This document shows, piece by piece, positions 21,616 to 33,166 of a DNA stretch of 64,000 nt. Origin of the DNA: Cycas panzhihuaensis (Eukaryota; Cycadophyta); the NCBI GenBank assembly GCA_023213395.1, contig CM041465.1, forward strand, positions 65,665,741-65,729,740, given 5' to 3'. Position numbers and translations under genes: made by a program. The notes below the pieces were generated by a model. The model did no database searches and was not told the origin of the DNA. It saw only the letters and a list, made by a program, of their open reading frames with translations. The stretch's first letter is position 1. Each line of letters opens with the position of its first letter.

Positions 21616-22084
21616 GGTGGAAGGTTATTTTGAGAAAATATATTCTATGATATCTTCATTTGAGCCTCATTATTACATTGAAATTCTAAATTACACTTTT
21701 ATGGGAAAAACCCTAATAGGGAATAAAAAGCCATAGACTTTCTAAGATCTATAGCCCCTTTTATAAATCAAAATGACTAAGGTGGCTCTTTGATGTAGTC
21801 TGATAGCCAAGCAACTTAAATATATAGTTTAATATGCTTAGTCTCTATATACCATTTGGTTATCCCCTATGCCCTTTCAGGTTTTCACAATTTCTAATTA
21901 TCTAAAACTAGTATAACCCTTATCCTTCCGTGCCCACATGGGGTTTTCAAAAATAGGATAGAGAAGAGACTTAATCTTAGTCTTTTGTGACTATAAGGAG
22001 TTTTCATGAATAGAATAAAGTATGATAATCCTATTGCCATCTTCTTTGATCAGTCGAAGATAGAGGCCCTAAGGCTAAGCTACA

Positions 22085-22800
22085 TTTGGAACTGTTTAAA
22101 CTTCACCTTTTGTAGTGATTTAGTGAAGATATCAGCCACTTGATCTAGTATGAGGAAGTATTTTAGTTGAATTATACTATCATGAACAAATTCTCTAATC
22201 CTATGGATATTTATACTTATATGTTTGGTACAATTATAAAATACATTATTTTTTTCCATGTGGATTACTGATTGATTATCCACACGAAGGCTGGTAAGAC
22301 TTGCTTGGGTGATATTTAATATTTCCAATAATTTTCTAAGCTATATCACCTTCTTTCTAGTCTTAGAAGTAGCAATGTATTTAGCTTTGACAATTGAATT
22401 AACAACTATCTTCTGTCATCTAGATCTCTATGATATGAGTGCTGTTCCAAGAAATGTTACATACCTAGACATAGATCTTCTTGTATCTTTATCTCTTATA
22501 AACTCTAAGTCTATGTATACAGAAAGCTTAAATTCATTATTAGGTTCATATAATAGACCAAATTTGTTAGTTGTCTTTAGGTATTTTAACACTCAAACTG
22601 CAACCTACAAGTGATTTTTCTTAGGATTTGTCATGAATTGTATAATAATACTAATAGAGTGTGTAATATCTGGCCTTGTATTAGTAGTATAGATGAGACT
22701 ACCTAGAAGTTTCTTATAGAGTGTTGCATCTACCTCTCTAGCATCACCATCAGTTGAGAGTTTGGTATTAGGGTCCATAGGTAAATCCATTGGTTGAGCA
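22085..22800 (-). pseudogene. E9 RNase H and connection
   Basis: From the right: 'MDLPMDPNTKLSTDGD', 'LYKKLLGSLIYTTNTRPDIT' (the block joining RT and RNase H), then 'FKLSVYIDLEF', 'GTALISYRSR' and 'VNSIVKAKYIATSKT', with acidic-residue regions kept, then 'SLRVDNQSVIHMEKN', 'CTKHISINIHRIREFV' and 'DQVADIFTKSLQ'. This is a full-length copia RNase H read in at least two frames. It degrades the RNA strand after reverse transcription. Confidence 0.9.
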
Positions 22801-22808
22801 TCTTCTAA

Positions 22809-23620
22809 CTAAAACTTAGTTAGAAGATTGTTGACGTATTTTTCTTGTACTTCAATTTTCAAGTAATATTTCATCCAACTAAGGTCAAACAATGCAAACA
22901 TTTTTCTAAGGTCCTTTTTTAGCTGGCTTATTACCTGTTCACTATTACCTGTTACTAGCATGTCATCCACAAAGATTATAAGATAAGTGACTTTATCCTT
23001 TTGGCACTTGATGAATAATGTTGCATCAATATCTTGACAAACTTCATATCTAAGTTGCCTCATTTTTTCAAAGAAAACTTGGTAAACCAAGCATGAGGGG
23101 CTTATTTAAGGTTATACAAGGACTTTTTGAGCCTACAAAGCTTATGTTCTTGACCTTCGATCTTATATCCTTTTGGTTGAGCCATATAAATTTCTTCTTC
23201 GAGATCCCTATTGAGAAATGTAGTCTTAATATTGAATTGGTGGATTGTCTAAACCTATTAAGCAACCAAGGCCATAAGAGTTTTAATTATAGGCCACTTG
23301 GTTGTAAGTGCAAAGACTTCAGTGTAGTCGATGCCTTCCCTTTGCATAAATCCTTTAGCTACCAACATCGCCTTATGTTTTTCAAGGGTGTCATCTAATT
23401 TATATTTATTTTTGAATACCCATTTATTTTGAACTATCTTTATACCAAGTGGTAGATCAATGAGCTCTCATGTACCATTTTTTATGAGAGATTAGTATTC
23501 TTCGTTTATTACATTTCTCTAGATTGTATGTTTTATAACTTCTTAGTATGAGAGGGGCTCTTCATTAAGAATAAGATACAATTTTACTAGTTCAAGCTCA
23601 ATATATAATGATTCCTAGAT
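22809..23620 (-). pseudogene. E9 reverse transcriptase
   Basis: The frame 23090-22809 gives 'MVYQVFFEKMRQLRYEVCQ', 'DATLFIKCQKDKVTYLIIF', VDDML (active site, about 22960-22975, both Asp intact), then 'QLKKDLRKMFALFDLSWMKY' and 'YLKIEVQEKYV'. The upstream half at 23100-23600 lies in other frames ('SIGISKKKFIWLNQKDI', 'YRFRQSTNSILRL') and matches the 'QMDVKTAFLNG.L.EEIYM.QP.GF' region in decayed form. At least two frameshifts are present. Confidence 0.9.
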
Positions 23621-23638
23621 CCTTGTTCTATGGGCATT

Positions 23639-24050
23639 TTAAGTGCCATTTTTGCCCACCTCATCTGGCCGTATGTCCTTATTAAGTTGGTAGGCTTCAT
23701 GAGATCCTCGAGTTGGGAATGAGGTTCTCATTTCCTTAACTTCTTGGTTCTCATCTTTTTCATTAAAATAATCATTTTGTGAGGAGGATGTTGATATTCC
23801 TAAGGAATATGGTCCTTCTACCACTATTTTGCCTTTATCAACTGAAGGTAGAGAGGATGATTCTTCTATAATAGTTTTACCTTTGTCAACTCTACTATCT
23901 TCAAAGGATGGTAGTAGATGTACATTCATCAGTTCAGAGTCACAACTTATATCCTTAGAGGCTCTATTGTTAGCTTCTAATATTTGGAGTAATTTATATC
24001 TACCCCCCCCCCCCCCAAATTTTAGAATCTAAACATCATACTTGATAACA
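23639..24050 (-). pseudogene. E9 integrase-RT linker with G14 run
   Basis: A Ser/Glu-rich open frame (23639-23929, including 'DKGKTIIEESSSLPSVDKGK') repeats the phrase DKGK-I-EE, typical of the variable acidic linker of copia polyproteins. A run of 14 G (minus strand; 24003-24016) follows the integrase end and will shift the frame. Confidence 0.65.
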
Positions 24051-25100
24051 TTATTATAGTCAGGTGAGTGTATTTTGGAGTCCAATCTAAGCAACTAATC
24101 CTCCGTCTTAGTAAAAATGACATCTCTAGTAATGATAATTTTTTGTTGTGAAGGTATAAAGACCTTATACCCTTTCTTATCCATAGGGTATCCAACAAAG
24201 ATGTCTTTCGATGCCCTTGGATAGAGTTTATTTCAATCTGCATCTAGAGTATGGGCATAGCATGTAGAGCTAAAAATTTTGAAGTAGTGAACAATGGAGT
24301 CTTATCCTGACCACTTTTTATTAGGTGATTATCCTTCTTTAGATGGGCTAATAGCATTGATATAATAAACAACTATCTAGATAACTTTGTCCCATAGGTA
24401 GGTAGGTATTTTTTTGTATACCAACATAGATCGAGTCATGTTCATGATTATCCTGTTCATGCACTCAGCAACTCCATTTTGTTGTGGGGCACCTACTATT
24501 ATTATTTGATATTTGATGCCATTGTCTCGAAGGTAGCTTTGAAACTTATGTGAGGTATATTTACCACCATTATCAGTTCAAAGATATTTGAGTTAATAAC
24601 CAAACTCTTTTTCAGTGTGAGCTTTGAATTCTTTGAATACACGGAAGGCTTCATCTTTCTTGTGTAGAAAAGCTACCCTTACATTTCTAGTGAAATCACC
24701 AATAAAAGAGATGTAATATAACTTTCCCTTCAGTGAAGGAATGGGCATTGGTCTACACAGATTAGAGTGTACCAATTGTAATGGATGGATTAAGTTTCAC
24801 TTACTTTTAGGAAAGGGTTATCAATGAGATTTGACAATGATACAAGCTTCATATTTAAAGGGATTCGAGGAGAACTGTGAAATATTTAGAAGTGTACTAT
24901 AAAGATCTCTAAGTCTATTGATGTAAACATGGCTTATATGAGCATGACAAAGAGCTTCTCGTAACAATGTTGGGTTGGTCAGGATGGAGTTAAATACAGA
25001 TTCTTCATTGGCACAAGGGCTTTGGGCATAATGGGTTTCAAAATATAGAGAGCCATTCAGATGAAAGAGATTGCCAGAGAGATTTCCAGTCAAGACCACT
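24051..25100 (-). pseudogene. E9 GAG-pre-integrase and integrase
   Basis: 25099-24821 holds the decayed His-Cys region ('LREALCHAHISHVYINRLRDL'). 24775-24593 reads 'MVHSNLCRPMPIPSLKGKLY', 'YISFIGDFTRNVRVAFLHKK', 'EAFRVFKEFKAHTEKEFGY', the copia integrase core start with the first Asp in 'HSNL' changed to Asn and the FIDDFSR block as FIGDFTR. 24580-24050 continues with the Asp-Glu half and the C-terminal 'GYPMDKKGYKVFIPSQQK' block. Stops and shifts are present. Confidence 0.9.
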
Positions 25101-25639
25101 TGATCAGTTAGAGGGTGAATGACCTTGACAGCCTGGTCATTTGTAGTTACACTTAGATTAAATCCACAAGAGATAAGAAGAGTATGTTTTGTTAGAGATT
25201 GGATATGTATAAGACATCAAGCAATGTAAAATCTCTTAAGCCTAGGAGTTTTAGGTGAATGTTACCAATTCCTTCAATAGGTTATTGTGATTTATCAACT
25301 ATGTGAATAACTCCTTAAATATTTTAGTCAAATGTTTGATATAGACTATGATTATACATCATATGTTGAGTTGCTTCTGTGTCCATGATCCACTGTCCAT
25401 CAATTAAAGCCACATTATTTACAATTCCAATAGGGCTTGGCATTGGTAAAGGGAATTCACAATTGATATATCCACATCGAGCTTCAAAATATCTCTATGG
25501 TTGGTCAATGGTATTTAATCTGAAGATCCCTCAATTCTTTGAAAATATGCTTATACAAAACTTGCAGCACTAAAGGATTTTTCATAAGTTTCTTCAACAT
25601 TGTGAGATCCATGTTTTGGTTAGAACTTGGCCAACTTAT

Positions 25640-26591
25640 AAGTGGTAGTTCTACAGTCTTTTGTAAAGTGTCCTTTATGGTTACACTGATCACACATAAT
25701 AGTTTGATTACTAGTCCCTAAAGAGGTACTAGTTTGGCCTAACTGTCTTGCTCTTTGTTGAGGTGGCCTTTAGCCTTAAGACTGTCGAGGCTGTGACTAA
25801 GGGTTTGGTTGACCTTGTAGATGATTTACCATATTTCTTTCTCTTCCTCTTATTTGGTTATTTCCTCTGCCATGAGAAGGACCTTGATTTTTTATGTAGT
25901 AATCTTCTTCTTCCACCTCAAAGGCTATATCTGGAAGAGAGTTAGAGGCTATAAAGTTGGTATCAAAGGTCTTGAAAAATTCTGTTAACTTCTTAGCAAG
26001 TGCTTCAAAGTTGAGTGTGTTCAATATTCCATTAGATTGAAGACTTCCAAGTAAGTTTCTATAACTAGGGATATGTAGACATGATTAGATCAAGAATGCC
26101 TTGGTGATACATTAGGTCTTAAAATCTTTATCAATTGCCTATTTTATTGGTCAAAGGAGATTTATTATCTCATGAGCTTATCCCTTCTACATTTTTAATT
26201 TGTTCATTTTTAGAACAAGATGAACAAATTCTAAATTTGACTTAGTATCAAAGTTCTTCTTGAGAACTTTAAGGACCTTCCAGGCTATACCATATTGCTC
26301 TTCATTAATCAAGTTGTGCAAGGAGTGATCAATAACCAATAGAATTTCTACATGAATCTTTTCATAATCTATCTCCCATTGTATTTTGGTTGTGATATCT
26401 GTAGGAGCTATTGGAGCAGATCCACCAGAAGTAGTTGTTGTAATTATTGTAGGTATGATGGGTGTTCACTACAAGTGGGATCTCCAAAGGCCTTTATACT
26501 TTATAGTATTTTTAAATCTAGTGTATCATAAATCCCAATTTTCTTTGCCTTTCAATATGCAATTAATATTCTACTTGAATTAAGATGACAT
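25640..26591 (-). pseudogene. E9 gag with intact CCHC knuckle
   Basis: Gag starts near 26591 (Met-Ser-Ser) and runs through 'NTIKYKGLWRSHL', 'TTTSGGSAPIAPTDITT', 'QWEIDYEKIHVEILLVIDHS' and 'QYGIAWKVLKVL' (the usual A-K-E-x-W-x-x-L block) to 'NTLNFEALAKKLTEFFKTF', then an acidic segment and 'GRGNNQIRGRER'. At 25653-25694 lies CDQCNHKGHFTKDC, a perfect C-X2-C-X4-H-X4-C zinc knuckle. A few stops and a shift separate the pieces. The start was chosen from the gag pattern. Confidence 0.9.
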
Positions 26592-28518
26592 GGTGATGAT
26601 AAAGAAGTAAAAGAGATGATAGAAGTATGTGCCACTGACACATATGGTTAGTACACCTGGCATAGTAGGGATATAGAAATGAATGTTATGATGAGAAGCA
26701 AGCAATGATTAAGTATTTTTCAATAACTATGAAAATGGAGTATAAACAATGATACAAGAATGAGGCCTAATGTAGAGTTGGCAAAGAGTGGTGATGTGCC
26801 ATACCACAAACCTCTAACTTATGTCCAAATGTAGGTGAGGTTTAATGCCTAAGACTTCTAATATACGATTAGGGCCTTTACTCATGATACCTGCACCTAC
26901 GCTTGGCGATGAAATCCAAGTAATAATGGAGCCCAAGTACTCCAAATCCTTACCCAATTCACTAATGAGTAGCTATATACCTCCTCTGAAGAGTCAAATG
27001 GTATGTGTGTATCCCATAGCTATGACAGATATTAGACCAGGCTAATTTTAATCTTGTATTAAGGTTTTCAGTTTTCTCAAGTAGATATCAGGATTATCCT
27101 TGATTGAAGACTATAGGTATGGCTAACCTATCCTTCCACAACTATTTTGGTTAAGACCAGACCTGGTATAAAACTCATACCTCTCTTATGGCCTAAACTT
27201 CAGCCGATCGTGGTTTATTTCAACCAAAGCGAGCATGTACACAAGTTAAGAACTGGCGATATAAATCGTATAGATGAGATTTAATTTAGGATTAATATAA
27301 GTTGTTTCTGAATAACTGTAAAGTAAAATAAAAAATTATCAAATGTACTTTCTTACTTTGTTGTTACTACTACTTTATGTGATGCTTTATGCTATATATG
27401 TAAATAGTAAAAGCATGCTAGATTTAGTAGGGGAACCAAATGTTGCTTCTGATTTAAGGTTTCCCTTACTTTACTACAATGTTTCTAAATATATTTTTAA
27501 AAATTTCAATACAAAATCCAAAAAGGGATAAAAATGTAGATCAACTTATCGCTAAAATACTAAATTTTCTAAATCTAGATGCATGTTATTTTTCCCTATT
27601 TAATGATTTTTTCACAAAATTTATAAATAATGATAAATGAGTAAAATTTTCTAAAAATTACAAATATGAAGACCTAAATGATGGAATTTGAATTTATGAC
27701 AGAAGAAAAATGTGTTTAGAATGTTATTTTTGATAGGGTAATGAAGTCAAATTTTTGAAAAGGTATAAAAATAGTTTTGTCCAAAAAAAACACAAAAGCA
27801 GAATCTTGGCAGATCCACTATCTCAAAATCCAAACTTCAGTATGTCAAAAGTTACATCTTAACATGTACATCAATCTTTCCTTCTACACCATCTCTAAAA
27901 TTAGCTAAAAAAATGCCTGAAATGCCCTCGCAATATCTTTTATGGGGTTGAGTAGGCAAATTTAACATCTGTAAAAAACTGCAAAGATCTCACTAACTGG
28001 TGGATGAAATTTGATGAGATTTATCTTAAAATGCTCCTAAGTCATAAATCTATTAGATCCCTTTAAAATATTTTTAGATTTTTAGCTTGTTTTTAAAGGA
28101 TTTCATTGAAAAATATACCTTAAGTCACTTATCCATAAATTTTAATCTTTTATTTCAATCAAAACTCATTATTTTAGGCTAAATCTAAAGCTACTCTAGA
28201 GGATAAAAATGATCCTCTTAGTAAGGCAACCCTACATGCTAAATTTTATTAAAATCTGAAATGGTCAAATTTTTTATAAAATTTTAGGCTTTTAATGATT
28301 CTAGGGCTATTCTGAGAACTAAACGGCTTCCAAAACCTCTATATTTTCACCTCTAAAATTTTGCACACATAGAGAAAGTAGCAACATATAAAGTAATATA
28401 ATTTTAAGCTCTCAAAATTTTAAAAATGATGAGTGTAATCCCAATACTTCACATTAAAGGTGAAGGAGAGGCAAAATGACTCCATGCAAGTGGAATGGAG
28501 TGAATAGAACCCCTTTTA
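26592..28518 (-). other. E9 leader, 1.9 kb, non-coding
   Basis: Unusually long untranslated stretch between PBS and gag, AT-rich, without domain matches. Its minus-strand start (28490-28515) is purine-rich. Copia element E12 also has a long leader (2.4 kb). Confidence 0.6.
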
Positions 28519-28530
28519 GCTCTGATACCA
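28519..28530 (-). promoter_or_regulatory. E9 PBS (initiator Met tRNA)
   Basis: The minus strand reads TGGTATCAGAGC exactly, two bases (TG) after the 5' LTR end. Confidence 0.97.
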
Positions 28531-28532
28531 CA

Positions 28533-28842
28533 TGAATGAAGGATGGATCTAGGGAATAAATCACTTACATACATACAATAGTAATGGAGAATGAAAAAGA
28601 GATGAAACAAGATATGAGATCAAGCTTGGAACGAGTATGAATAATGACTCCCTCTTAGAGATTTTGCCTTTTATTATTGAGATTTTACATTAGGGTTAGG
28701 ATTTTCCTGCCTAATGACATGAAACCAAAATTACATCTAAATGCACATAAAGTGTATTTTGATAAGAGACTAATGTTAATAATATATTTTAAGGTCACTT
28801 AATCAATCTATACAAATGACCTTGATACATTAGCCTCTTTTA
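28533..28842 (-). repeat. E9 5' LTR
   Basis: 310 bp; starts TAAAAGAGG and ends TTCATTCA on the minus strand. Paired with 21291-21601. Confidence 0.95.
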
Positions 28843-30240
28843 GCTTCCTCTAGTCTACTAATGGTCCATTATACCAAGTACTCAGAAATGGTTCTATTTC
28901 AGAGATGATGATGACTGGTTTCCAACAAATGACCTAGAGGAATGGTTAGGAGTTATTCTTTCACAAGAATTAGGAGAGTGGTTTATGGGACAATGGACTT
29001 GCCAAGGTGCTTTTTAAGGCATGAAACATAGAGGACATTATGGATCTTGGTGTTATAAGAGAGTTTAAGGACATATGCAACCTCCTTAATGCATTGGCTA
29101 ATCTTATAGGGATCACAATATTAAGGACTAAGTGTATAATTTGTGCTATGATGAAGTGATTATTACTTATAAGGTTAGAGGTGAATGAAAACCATATCGC
29201 CAATGGAAAAGATTTGATTAGAGTGGTGGCGGTTGACAAGTTTCTTCATGCGATTCTAAGCCATATCTAGATTTTACTTAAGTGTGTTTAGGATTTGGTC
29301 CATGTCTTGCAATTTCTATTGTACCAAGGTTGTACATAGGTTAGTGGCCAATGTATGGTGGGATGTTGGGGGATAACCATAAAGGGCCATGAATGGGAAC
29401 ATGCCAATTGCAGAGTGGTGGGAAGAGTTATACTAATATTCTACTAAGGCTAGCTAGGAGGTCTATTATTTTTGGTGTTCAGATGTAAAACAGTGAAGAT
29501 ATATCTTTATGTTCGATTAAGAACCTCTCATTGACTGCCTATCTAGGGGTGGTATAAGGAACTCATGTTGAAGGAGGTGCCAACTATACAAAAGAGTTCT
29601 TGTTAAAAAGAAGATATAAATTTGTGGTCTCAGTCAGAGACTACAGTGGATGGAAAACTATGGATGCAAAAAATGAATTAGATATAGAGGTCAGCCAGGC
29701 AGGGGGATAGGTAGGATGTATGGACTAGTAGAAAGTGGGTATATTTTATTAGTCGATTAATGATTAACCAAATAGAGTCATTTCTAGTTGAGGGTGGAAG
29801 ACCTATGATGAAGTCCATTACAATATCTTATTATTTTCCCTGTGGGATTTGAAGGGGTTAGAGGAGCTTAGGCCGAGCCTTTATATTTGCCTTATTATGT
29901 TGGCATATATTGCATTCTACTATGAAAGTCAATATAGAGGATTTTATTTAAGGTCAGTAAAAGTCAGAGCGGATAAAATGATAGGTCTTATTAAAACATG
30001 AGTGGCCTCCTTAGGGGGTGGTATAGTACTCAATCAAGATACAATGAATGAAGGTGGAGGATGGATAGAGAAATATTCTATTTTTTGTAAAGAATGTGGG
30101 TGTGGTGCAAGGTCCAATCCTTTTGAGTAAGAATCTTTGAGGACCACTTACTGAAATCAAGTTGGGATTGGTTGTCATTGGCTAATTCTTGGAGCCACAT
30201 AGGTTGAGAGGATAAGATGGCTTGTAAGATGGGCTCAGAG
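28843..30240 (-). pseudogene. E8 integrase and chromodomain N-terminal part
   Basis: The minus strand shows the zinc region ('GGHSCFNKTYHFI', 'VECNICQHNKA'), 'GLPPSTRNDSIWLIINRLIKY' with the core start (Asp reads Asn), 'STVVSD' with 'DHKFIS' around the second Asp, and the Glu-region block in decayed form. Then the GPY/F-like C-terminal stretch ('LSPRYFGPFKILAKIGRVAY', 'LPPSSKIHDVFHVSCLKKHL'). The chromodomain follows with 'NRTISEYLV' and 'TISRLEEA', and stops at the E9 insertion (28843). Several stops replace Trp and Gln. Confidence 0.9.
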
Positions 30241-31540
30241 GGATCCAACAGGAAACAAGAGAGAGCATCAACTACAATATTTTCTTTGCCCTTTTGTAAG
30301 ACATAGTGTAGTTAAATACTTAGAGACAACTAACCCACTTTACTTGCTCTTCAAAAGGATAGGTTGGTCAAGGAGACGATGGAGACTATGGTGGTCGATA
30401 AAAATAGTGTATTTGGATCCTATTATATACTAACACCACTTATCAACTACATGGAGGATACCCTTCATTTATTTTTAGTAAGTTGAAAGTTTACATTCAT
30501 GGTCTTTTGGTTTTCAACTTTCAAAGGCAATTGGATGAAAATTCTACATGAGGATAGCTCCTATGCTTGCACTAGATGCATCGCATTCAAGTTGGAATGG
30601 TTTAGAAAAGTCTAGTTTTGTCAATATAAGGGTGGTGGAAATGAGTAATTTGAGATAGTTGAAGGCATTGTAAATATTAGGGGACCATTGAAAGGAGTCC
30701 TTATTAAGTAAATTGGTTAGGGGTGCAGTAATGGAAGTATAATTTTTAATGAATCATTGATAAAAGCTTGTGAGTCTAAGGAATGCTCATAGTTTAGTGA
30801 GAGCCGTAGGGGTGGGCTAAGTGATAATGGCCAAAATGTTATTAGGGTCCACTCAAATACCTTCTATTAAGATGATATGGCCTAAATATTAGAGTTTAGT
30901 CTTCCTAAATTTATACTTAATCGGTTTAGCATAGAGTTTATGTTGGGAAAGAAGTTGAAGGGCAATTCTAGATGTTACAGATGGACAGATATATAAGAAC
31001 TATAAATAAGGATATCATCAAAAAAATAATGATGAACTTGTGAAGGTGGGGACCAAAAATCTTGTTTATTAGGCCTTGAAATATGGTCAAGGCATTACAT
31101 AATATGAAGGGTATAACTTGGAATTTGAAATACCCATGGTGCATTTAAAAATCAATCTTATGGAATTCTTTAGGGGTAATAGGGATCTGATAGTAACCTA
31201 ATTAGAGATCTAATTTAGAAAAAATGGTGGCCCTATGAATTTCATCCAATATATCATCAATGTGAGGAGTGGGGAATTTATTTTTAATTATGAGTTTGTT
31301 GGGCTCTTGATAATTGACGTAAAGGCAAAATGAGCTACCCTTTTTTTGAACAAGCACAATGGGGGCTGCATAAGGACTTTTACTAGGTTGTACTATTTCT
31401 ATGTCCATAAGTGTTATTATGATTCATTTGATTTTATTTTTCTAAAAGTAGGCGTTATGATACAGTCATAGGCTAATGGGGTTATAGGGGTTTTTAAGCT
31501 CGATGGTGTAGTAGAAACCTCAGTCCAGGGGAGGTATTAG
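30241..31540 (-). pseudogene. E8 reverse transcriptase and RNase H
   Basis: RT begins near 31540 ('YTIELKNPYNPI'), then the open frame 31408-31202: 'MDIEIVQPSKSPYAAPIVLV', 'CLYVNYQEPNKLIIKNKFPT', 'PHIDDILDEIHRATIFSKLD'. Next come 'FHKIDF', 'HGYFKFQVIPFILCNA' and the active site FFDDILIYS at about 30999-31025, with both Asp intact. The connection and RNase H follow (30250-30780): 'NDSLKIILPLLHPLTNLLNK', 'FSKPFQLECDASSASIGAIL', 'YTIFIDHHSLHRLLDQ'. Frame is broken in places. Confidence 0.92.
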
Positions 31541-32338
31541 GAAGTAGGTGAAAGGCAAACTGATACTTGGTAAGGATGGGTTAGATGTTAGGGTGAATTT
31601 TAACTTGAGGTTGTAAGTGATACAAGGTGTCCTACCAACTACTAAATAAGGTGTGTTTAGTATCATAGACTTGCTGATAAACTTCTAAAGTAAAAATTTG
31701 AGGTAGGTACCTTTGTGGCACTAACTGCTAACAACTACACTACAAGACTTTAGTGGTTGATAGTTTACCTATACTAGAGAGGATTTTGGGACCTAATGAG
31801 ATCCTCCTATATACCTAAAGGTACGTGGACGTACACTTCCATAGCTAGGTTCTATCTAGGGCTTAGTTTAGGAGTGTTATCTCTAGTCCTTCACATAAAG
31901 GGCAGGAAAGTCACGATGCACTTAACCAAAATGATAGATCCCTATGATATTAAAAGACCCCTAGTATAGGGTCTCTACCTAACTACTTGGGTAGCCACCC
32001 AATAGTGTTATCTACCCAAGAAGAGAGTTGGGAGGGAAAATGATAGCCACCCAATGATGTTATCTAACCTTGGACTAATAATCTAATACAAAAGTTAAAA
32101 TAAAGGAATGTAAAGTAGAAAGAAAATGGAGTAATAACATTACCTAGGGGAAGAAGTTACTCTTCTCTTATAATTCTTACATTGTGTTGGTATTATTCCT
32201 CAATATTTGTGGAGAGAGTGCTAAGCAAAGGTCTTTTCTCGATCTCTACTTAGGTAGAGAGAGTACTTAATTTGATAAAGAAAAAAAAAATTAATTTTTT
32301 TCCAATCTGTTAAATAGATTCCCATGATCATGAATGTA
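31541..32338 (-). other. E8 5' region without gag
   Basis: The 0.8 kb between PBS and RT shows no zinc knuckle, capsid pattern or protease DSG/DTG motif. Two near-identical phrases, GGGTAGCCACCCAATAGTGT (31990) and ATAGCCACCCAATGATGT (32044), form a short direct repeat. Gag and protease seem deleted. Confidence 0.55.
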
Positions 32339-32350
32339 GCTCTGACACCA
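32339..32350 (-). promoter_or_regulatory. E8 PBS (initiator Met tRNA type)
   Basis: The minus strand reads TGGTGTCAGAGC, one transition from the consensus, two bases (AA) after the LTR. Confidence 0.92.
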
Positions 32351-32352
32351 TT

Positions 32353-32695
32353 TGATATGATTCCTTTAGGGATTATTTTACACCTAATTATAAAACCAAA
32401 TTGTAGAACATAAATAGAGCACAAATAGACACAAAAATAGGCACTAAAAATTTGCACCAAATAGGCAACAATAATTTCCCATTCAAAAGCTAGCTTTCTT
32501 TACATCCATAAGGCCTTAAATAAACTAAATTGTTGTTTAGTCTATGAATCTAATTGGAGAGGCATTCGACTTTTAATTTCATTGGTGGCCCCAAGTGGTC
32601 TATGCATACCTTTTAATAGTTAACATTAGCATCTGTCTTTTATTAGAAAAAGTATCTTCACTAGGGCTCTACCAATCACTAGCGATTATGTAATA
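32353..32695 (-). repeat. E8 5' LTR
   Basis: 343 bp; paired with 20873-21210. On the plus strand it starts TGATATGATTCCTTTA. Its outer end is fixed at 32695 by the target duplication GTTTC. Confidence 0.9.
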
Positions 32696-32826
32696 GTTTC
32701 TGCTCCTACCCTTACTCTTCCAATATTTAATAAACCCTTTGTTTTGTATACCACTTTCATCAAAGTATCCCTTGGGGGTATGCTTATCCAAGAAGATGAG
32801 TTCAAACATGAGTGAATCATATATAT
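32696..32826 (+). pseudogene. E7 RNase H, first piece
   Basis: The frame resumes after E8: 'SAPTLTLPIFNKPFVLYTT', 'FIKVSLGGMLIQEDEFKHE', a stop (Gln position), then 'IIYII'. This is the start of gypsy RNase H ('P.L..P.F.KPF.LY.DAS..ALG..L.QED'), with the first catalytic Asp replaced. It is then interrupted by E10. Its last 37-40 bases are repeated on the far side of E10. Confidence 0.9.
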
Positions 32827-33151
32827 TATTAAATTCACCACATGAGAATAGGTTAGTAAATTAGTGGGGTTTAGGTTAGTGACATATAATAATAGAGAAA
32901 TGGGGATCAAATTAATTATAGTTATAGGTAGAGTAATAGAATATTAGGGTGGAGTGAATATTAAGATAGTGTGTCCTAGCTATAAATAGCCCACCCTACT
33001 CTTTGTATTATTTATGTTAGATTAATGAAAGATTATCTCTTTAAGGGTACACTATGGGGCATCTTTCCTTCCATGTCATTCACCTCTATCTCTATTAGTT
33101 TCATTCTCATATCTTCATGTTAAAGAAGTAACATGATGTTGGCCCACTACA
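32825..33151 (+). repeat. E10 5' LTR with TATA box
   Basis: About 327 bp. TATAAATAG at 32981-32989 is a consensus TATA box; the 3' LTR has TATAACTAG at the same place. The exact outer end is unclear: the 3' copy starts TGTGGTGAG...TCATCACA, an imperfect palindrome, of which this copy keeps only TTCACCACA. Confidence 0.85.
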
Positions 33152-33153
33152 TG

Positions 33154-33166
33154 TGTTATTAGAGCC
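33154..33166 (+). promoter_or_regulatory. E10 PBS, degenerate
   Basis: TGTTATTAGAGCC matches TGGTATCAGAGCC at 11 of 13 positions, two bases after the LTR end. Confidence 0.8.

Larger units (their letters stand above)
21291..28842 (-). mobile_element. E9: nearly complete Ty1/copia element nested in E8
   Basis: 7552 bp. LTRs of 311 bp (21291-21601) and 310 bp (28533-28842) flank PPT, gag-pol and PBS. Ends are TAAAAG...CTTTCA on the minus strand, a near-perfect terminal inverted repeat. The target duplication GCTTC is exact at 21286-21290 and 28843-28847. Gag with an intact zinc knuckle, integrase, RT with intact VDD and RNase H are all present in order, broken by stops and shifts. It is the youngest layer of the E7/E8/E9 nest. 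Confidence 0.95.
20873..32695 (-). mobile_element. E8: Ty3/gypsy chromovirus inserted in E7, lacking gag
   Basis: Minus strand: 5' LTR 32353-32695, PBS 32339-32350, a short 5' region, RT, RNase H, integrase, chromodomain, PPT and 3' LTR 20873-21210. The target duplication is GTTTT (20868-20872) and GTTTC (32696-32700), and the E7 frame continues across. Only about 0.8 kb lies between the PBS and RT, too little for gag and protease, so these were lost. E9 is nested in the chromodomain. Without E9 the element is about 4.3 kb. Confidence 0.9.

Noticed and set aside
25379-25945. Plus-strand open frames over E9
   Set aside because: Shadows of gag and zinc-knuckle coding sequence on the minus strand.
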